From assembly GCA_009885735.1 (NCBI GenBank), contig VFKD01000707.1:1-34704 (forward strand): 34,704 nt of DNA, in the 5' to 3' direction. Made by a program: the position numbers and the translations under genes. This document shows, piece after piece, positions 31,275-34,704 of this stretch. Each line of letters begins with the position of its first letter. Within the stretch, counting starts at the first letter, position 1. This DNA is from a bacterium. GTDB lineage: Bacteria > Armatimonadota > Chthonomonadetes > Chthonomonadales > CAJBBX01. The notes below the pieces were generated by a model. It made no database searches, was not told the origin of the DNA, and saw nothing but the letters and a program-made list of their open reading frames with translations.

Positions 31275-32414
31275 ATGCCGCTCATAGACTCCTTCAATCG
31301 AACTATCGACTACCTTCGAGTAAGCGTGACGGATCGCTGCAACTTCCGGTGCATCTACTGCATGCCGGAGGAGGGCGCCGCGATCGCGCCGAAGAAGGAC
31401 CTGCTCACCTACGAGGAGATCGTTCGCGTGGTGCGGGTCGCCGCTGATTGCGGGGTAACCAAGGTTCGTATTACAGGCGGCGAACCGCTGGTGCGCAAGG
31501 ATATCGTCGAGCTCATTTCGCAGATTGGGTCCATCGACGGTATTCGCGACCTCTCTATGACCACCAACGGCTTCCTGCTCGATCAGGTGGCGGAAAAACT
31601 GGCCCAGGGCGGGCTGCATCGCATCAACATCAGCCTTGATACGCTACGCCCAGAGCGGTTCGCGCCAATCGCACGCCGGGGCGAACTTGCGTCTGTTCTG
31701 GCAGGCATCGACGCGGCAAGGGCAGCCGGCCTGACTCCCATTAAGCTCAACGTGGTTGCCATGCGCGGCGTGAATGATGACGAAGTGCTCGACTTTTGCC
31801 GCCTCACTTTGAACGAGGACGTGGACGTTCGGTTCATCGAGCTGATGCCGATAAGCTGGTCCACCGGCGACGACAGCATGCGCGATTTCTATGCGCTCTC
31901 CGGCAAGTCGGACTCATCGCGGGTCTCTACGCTCACGTTGTATCCCAACCGCACAGAGGCATCGTTCAATCGCCTCATGGATACGGGCGGAGTGATGGCG
32001 ACGGACCGCATGCTGGATGCGTCCGCGATGCGCAAGCTCTTTATTTCTGCGAGTGAGATGCGGCAGGGAATTGAGCGCGAGTTTGGACCGATGCAGGCGG
32101 CTGAAGTGGTGACGAACGGTCCAGCCAAGAGTTTTCGCATCGATGGAGCCATTGGCACCGTTGGCTTCATCAGCCAGATATCCAGCGACATCTGCGCGAA
32201 CTGCAACCGCCTACGACTAACCGCAGACGGCCACTTGCGCCCGTGCCTCATGGCGGATGGCGAGGTGGACCTCCGTGGGCCTCTGCGTTCCGGCGCGACG
32301 GACCGTGACATCGCCGATCTGTTTGATCTCACGGTACTGCACAAGCCGTTTGAGCACAGGCTTGAGGACGGCCATGCCCCTCGCAGCCGACACATGAGCC
32401 AGCTCGGCGGCTAA
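31275..32414 (+). CDS. moaA: GTP 3',8-cyclase MoaA (with central insertion)
   Basis: A 379-residue radical SAM enzyme of molybdenum-cofactor synthesis, converting GTP to 3',8-cyclo-GTP. The N-terminal cluster cysteines are 22, 26 and 29 (CNFRCIYC), and the C-terminal cluster cysteines are 307, 310 and 324 (ICANCNRLR, LRPC). The C-terminus is the functionally required Gly-Gly (SQLGG). It is about 50 residues longer than usual because of an insertion at about 196-257, after RFIELMPISWS. The insertion has no motif I recognise. It is followed 8 bp later by a Rieske gene on the same strand. Confidence 0.96.
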   Translation: MPLIDSFNRTIDYLRVSVTDRCNFRCIYCMPEEGAAIAPKKDLLTYEEIVRVVRVAADCGVTKVRITGGEPLVRKDIVELISQIGSIDGIRDLSMTTNGFLLDQVAEKLAQGGLHRINISLDTLRPERFAPIARRGELASVLAGIDAARAAGLTPIKLNVVAMRGVNDDEVLDFCRLTLNEDVDVRFIELMPISWSTGDDSMRDFYALSGKSDSSRVSTLTLYPNRTEASFNRLMDTGGVMATDRMLDASAMRKLFISASEMRQGIEREFGPMQAAEVVTNGPAKSFRIDGAIGTVGFISQISSDICANCNRLRLTADGHLRPCLMADGEVDLRGPLRSGATDRDIADLFDLTVLHKPFEHRLEDGHAPRSRHMSQLGG

Positions 32415-32422
32415 CCGCATCC

Positions 32423-32767
32423 ATGCGGAAGGTCTTCCACCCGGTCGCGCGAGCCGAAGATGTGCCGCCTGGAACGGGTATTCCCATTAAAGTCGGCGAC
32501 GACCCCAATTGTGCTCTCTTCCGGACCTCGGACGGTGAGTTCTTCGCCTCCACCTCTCTGTGCCCGCATCAGAATGAAGCACTCGACCAGGGAAGACTAG
32601 AGGGATGCGAGGTGATCTGCCGTCGGCACCATCTGCGGTTCGACCTGCGCACGGGCGACTGCACGAATGCCGGAGGCTATTGGCTGCGCATGATGGAGGT
32701 TCGGCGAACGGGCGACCATATCGAGGTCGGCATCTGGGAGTATGACGACGACCCGAGGTCCGCCTAG
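32423..32767 (+). CDS. Rieske [2Fe-2S] ferredoxin-like protein
   Basis: A 114-residue soluble Rieske protein. The cluster ligands are Cys47/His49 (CPH) and Cys66/His69 (CRRHH), with the usual spacing. There is no membrane span or signal. It should carry electrons to an oxygenase or a nitrite-reductase-small-subunit-like partner. It starts 8 bp after moaA, likely co-transcribed. Its stop overlaps that of the convergent glycosyltransferase in a CTAG. Confidence 0.9.
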   Translation: MRKVFHPVARAEDVPPGTGIPIKVGDDPNCALFRTSDGEFFASTSLCPHQNEALDQGRLEGCEVICRRHHLRFDLRTGDCTNAGGYWLRMMEVRRTGDHIEVGIWEYDDDPRSA

Positions 32768-33606
32768 TACTTCACAAGGTCATCTCTGCTGGTGAGCCAC
32801 GCATGCTTCTCCCACAACTTGCACCGGAAGACGAGCAAGTAGAGCGTGTTTAGCGCGCAGACCATGTAGCCGTGAAGTCCGTCTCTATACCCCTTGCGCC
32901 GCACATAGAGGTCGAAGAACACCTTCACAAGGGCGGCAAGCGTACGTCCAGGCCTAGGCAGGCGAAATGTGGGAGCCAGCACATCGGTCCGCTCTACATC
33001 CCTATCAGTATAGTAATTCGCCTTACGAATCCATTCCGACACAGAGCGGTGCGAGAAGTGATCGTAGTGGCCGCGCAGGACACCTAGCTCGCCCGATGTA
33101 GTGATGTCTTCGTGTTCCGTATTGCATGCGTAACGCGCTGTGTTCTTGCGAAACAGAATCTTTCGCCTTCCGAATCCGACCGGCCCATCGCGATTCTCTG
33201 GGCCGTATGCGATGCCGTATCGGATCCACTTGCCGAAGAAGAAGACCTTGTTCGGCACCCAATATCCAGAGTATGGGCTGTCCGGCTTTGCAAGCACCTC
33301 CTCTTGTATCTCGCTCGCCAGTTCCGGAGACACGACCTCATCGCTATCCAGGCGCATCACCCAGTCGCCGCTGGCATGGTCGAACCCATAATTGACGTTC
33401 GCGTAGATATAGTCCTTATTCTGCAGGAACCGAACGTTGGAGTAAGAGCGGCATATCTCCTCCGTTTTGTCGGTAGAGAACATATCGACCACAGTAACTT
33501 CGTCGGCCCATGTCAATGCATCCAGGCAGCGGGAAATGATCGGCTCAACGTTGAAGACCGGGATGACAACGGTGAGCGTCTGGCGTGGCCCTGACATGGC
33601 CGTCAA
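32764..33606 (-). CDS. Family 2 glycosyltransferase (paralogue 1)
   Basis: A 280-residue GT2 (GT-A) transferase of the WaaE/KdtX-like type. The N-terminal TVVIPVFNVEPIISRCLDAL, the DMFSTDKTEE segment and the metal-binding WVMRLDSDEVVSPEL (about 91-105) define it. The middle motif NKVFFFGKWIRYGI and the KRGY/RKGYRDGLHG end are shared with the upstream paralogue. It likely adds a sugar to a surface glycan. The start TTG 33606 overlaps the upstream stop (TTGA), with GGTGG five bases before; ATG 33597 is an alternative. Confidence 0.92.
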   Translation of the reverse strand: MTAMSGPRQTLTVVIPVFNVEPIISRCLDALTWADEVTVVDMFSTDKTEEICRSYSNVRFLQNKDYIYANVNYGFDHASGDWVMRLDSDEVVSPELASEIQEEVLAKPDSPYSGYWVPNKVFFFGKWIRYGIAYGPENRDGPVGFGRRKILFRKNTARYACNTEHEDITTSGELGVLRGHYDHFSHRSVSEWIRKANYYTDRDVERTDVLAPTFRLPRPGRTLAALVKVFFDLYVRRKGYRDGLHGYMVCALNTLYLLVFRCKLWEKHAWLTSRDDLVKY

Positions 33607-34430
33607 TAGTCCACCACTTCGCCAGGGTGTGCCTGCCGGACGTGTTTTTCCCAGAGTTTACACCGTTCAACGAGTATGTAAGCTGTATTCAGCGCACACG
33701 TGATGAAGCCGTGAATGCCGTCTCGATAACCTTTGCGCTTGACATAGAGGCGATAGAAGATTACCGCGAGTGCGACGACTGTCTTCCCAGGTTTCGGAGG
33801 TAGATAGCCTGGTGCGAGGACATCGATCCGCCCTGCGTCGAGGTCGGTGTAGAGGTTCATCTTCGTGATCCACTGGGAGACCGTTCGGTGAGAGAAATGG
33901 TCATAGTGGCCGTGGAGCCTGCTCCAGGATCCTCTCACGCACAGCTCTTCGTGCTGCCGCAGGCAGGGGTAACTCGCAGAGCCCTTCCGGAACAGCACCT
34001 GCCGATAACCGAAACCGGGTCTTTCGGTCCCGAATCGCGTGTCTAGCGCAATCCCGTAGCGAATCCACTTGCCAAAGAAGAAAACCCGGTTCGGCACCCA
34101 GAAGCCCTCGTAGGGCCGATCCGCCAGAGCCAGAACTTTGACCTGAATCTCCGCTGCAAGCTCAGGAGATACCACTTCATCCGCATCGATTCGGAGTATC
34201 CAGTCACCAGTCGACCGCTCGATACCAAGGTTGATATTGACGTTTAGCCAGTCCTCACTCTGCAGAAACACAACGTTCGGGAATCCAGTTGCGATATCGG
34301 CCGTGCGGTCTGTGGAGAACTTGTCCACGACGACGATCTCATCGCACCAGCCTAGTGCCTGGAGGCAGCGCGGCAGATTGTGCTCCTCGTTGTATACGCC
34401 CATCACCGCAGATATCTTCTGGCGGATCAC
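33603..34430 (-). CDS. Family 2 glycosyltransferase (paralogue 2)
   Basis: A 275-residue GT2 transferase closely related to its downstream neighbour. It has ISAVMGVYNEEHNLPRCLQA, DKFSTDRTADI, WILRIDADEVVSPEL and NRVFFFGKWIRYGI. I start at GTG 34430, which overlaps the stop of the ABC ATPase gene (GTGA) and gives the family N-terminus. The in-frame reading from 34634 runs into the ATPase gene and lacks similarity. It belongs to a polysaccharide export operon. Confidence 0.92.
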   Translation of the reverse strand: MIRQKISAVMGVYNEEHNLPRCLQALGWCDEIVVVDKFSTDRTADIATGFPNVVFLQSEDWLNVNINLGIERSTGDWILRIDADEVVSPELAAEIQVKVLALADRPYEGFWVPNRVFFFGKWIRYGIALDTRFGTERPGFGYRQVLFRKGSASYPCLRQHEELCVRGSWSRLHGHYDHFSHRTVSQWITKMNLYTDLDAGRIDVLAPGYLPPKPGKTVVALAVIFYRLYVKRKGYRDGIHGFITCALNTAYILVERCKLWEKHVRQAHPGEVVDY

Positions 34431-34704
34431 GCAGAGGTCTCCTGCTCGAAGTCGGGAGTGTCCGAGGCGGCTACATAGGCAGATACCACCTCCTCTACTC
34501 CTCCGTCCATTCGTACCCCGCCTTGGTGCAGCCAGATGACGCGATGGGCAACCTGGCGCACTACCTTCATGTCGTGTGACACAAAGACTATCGTCTTGCC
34601 TACGGACTGCAATTCGCCAATCTTGCGATAGCACTTCTGCTGGAACGCCTCGTCTCCCACTGCAAGGACCTCATCCACCACTAGAATGGCCGGGTCGGTG
34701 TGGA
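34427..34704 (-). CDS. Polysaccharide ABC transporter ATP-binding protein (Wzt/TagH-type), C-terminal part
   Basis: Only the last ~92 codons are in the window. It holds Walker B ILVVDE, followed by VLAVGDEAFQQKC, a hallmark of polysaccharide and O-antigen exporter ATPases, then the H-loop FVSHD. The chain ends soon after the H-loop, so there is no large glycan-binding C-terminal domain as in some Wzt proteins. It should energise export of the glycan assembled by the two GT2 enzymes. The start is off the right edge. Confidence 0.9.
   Translation of the reverse strand, partial: HTDPAILVVDEVLAVGDEAFQQKCYRKIGELQSVGKTIVFVSHDMKVVRQVAHRVIWLHQGGVRMDGGVEEVVSAYVAASDTPDFEQETSA

Noticed and set aside
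1-34704. tRNA, rRNA, CRISPR arrays and insertion sequences
   Set aside because: I looked for cloverleaf ends, regularly spaced direct repeats and transposase motifs and saw none that I could support.

Overview
This 34.7-kb bacterial window is GC-rich, densely coded, and uses GTG and TTG starts freely. The gene set suggests a free-living, non-proteobacterial lineage. It includes an RNase E/G next to a TIGR03936/DUF2344 protein, two sigma-factor operons, a polysaccharide ABC exporter with glycosyltransferases, and LysA, PanD, MoaA and FdhD. Armatimonadota or a relative would fit, but this is an inference from gene style; no rRNA or tRNA gene was seen to settle it.

Layout. (1) 1-2915, minus strand: a sigma-factor-like gene, then a 220-residue helix-turn-helix-like protein, then a gene running off the left edge that fuses an ImmA/IrrE metallopeptidase to a UvrD/Rep helicase. 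A small unknown gene diverges from this operon (3139-3426). (2) 3468-9104: a secreted alpha/beta hydrolase and an aldo/keto reductase on minus, divergent from a GH65-like glycosidase, GNAT acetyltransferase and NAD-dependent epimerase operon on plus. (3) 9120-13426, minus: an anti-sigma/ECF sigma pair, RNase E/G with DUF2344, and an exported double-YHS-like cysteine protein. (4) 13616-16595, plus: a near-perfect sigma-54 promoter ahead of a GT4 glycosyltransferase and a radical SAM protein. (5) 16640-19741: palindrome and 24-bp tandem repeats, then fdhD, phenylalanine hydroxylase and zinc alcohol dehydrogenase as one operon with an apparently leaderless start.

(6) 19768-25300 looks like an accessory or defence island. 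It has a Uma2 nuclease, a decayed copy of the alcohol dehydrogenase 3' end, a zinc-ribbon/GRAM-like protein, an 815-residue protein with a zinc ribbon and PD-(D/E)XK nuclease motif, two tandem antitoxin-like small genes without an intact toxin, and an AbiEii-like nucleotidyltransferase with its small partner. (7) 25374-29896, plus: lysA with a possible attenuator, M50 protease, trpS, parB-like and panD. (8) 29893-34704: a ceramidase-like gene on minus, moaA and a Rieske protein on plus, then two paralogous GT2 glycosyltransferases and a Wzt-type ABC ATPase (partial) on minus.

The most interesting candidates are the sigma/HTH/IrrE-UvrD operon, which joins in one operon the parts of an IrrE-DdrO-like damage switch plus a helicase, and the 815-residue nuclease in the island. 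At the regulatory level, the sigma-54 promoter, the lysA leader and the leaderless fdhD and moaA promoters deserve attention. All calls come from reading the sequence without database searches.
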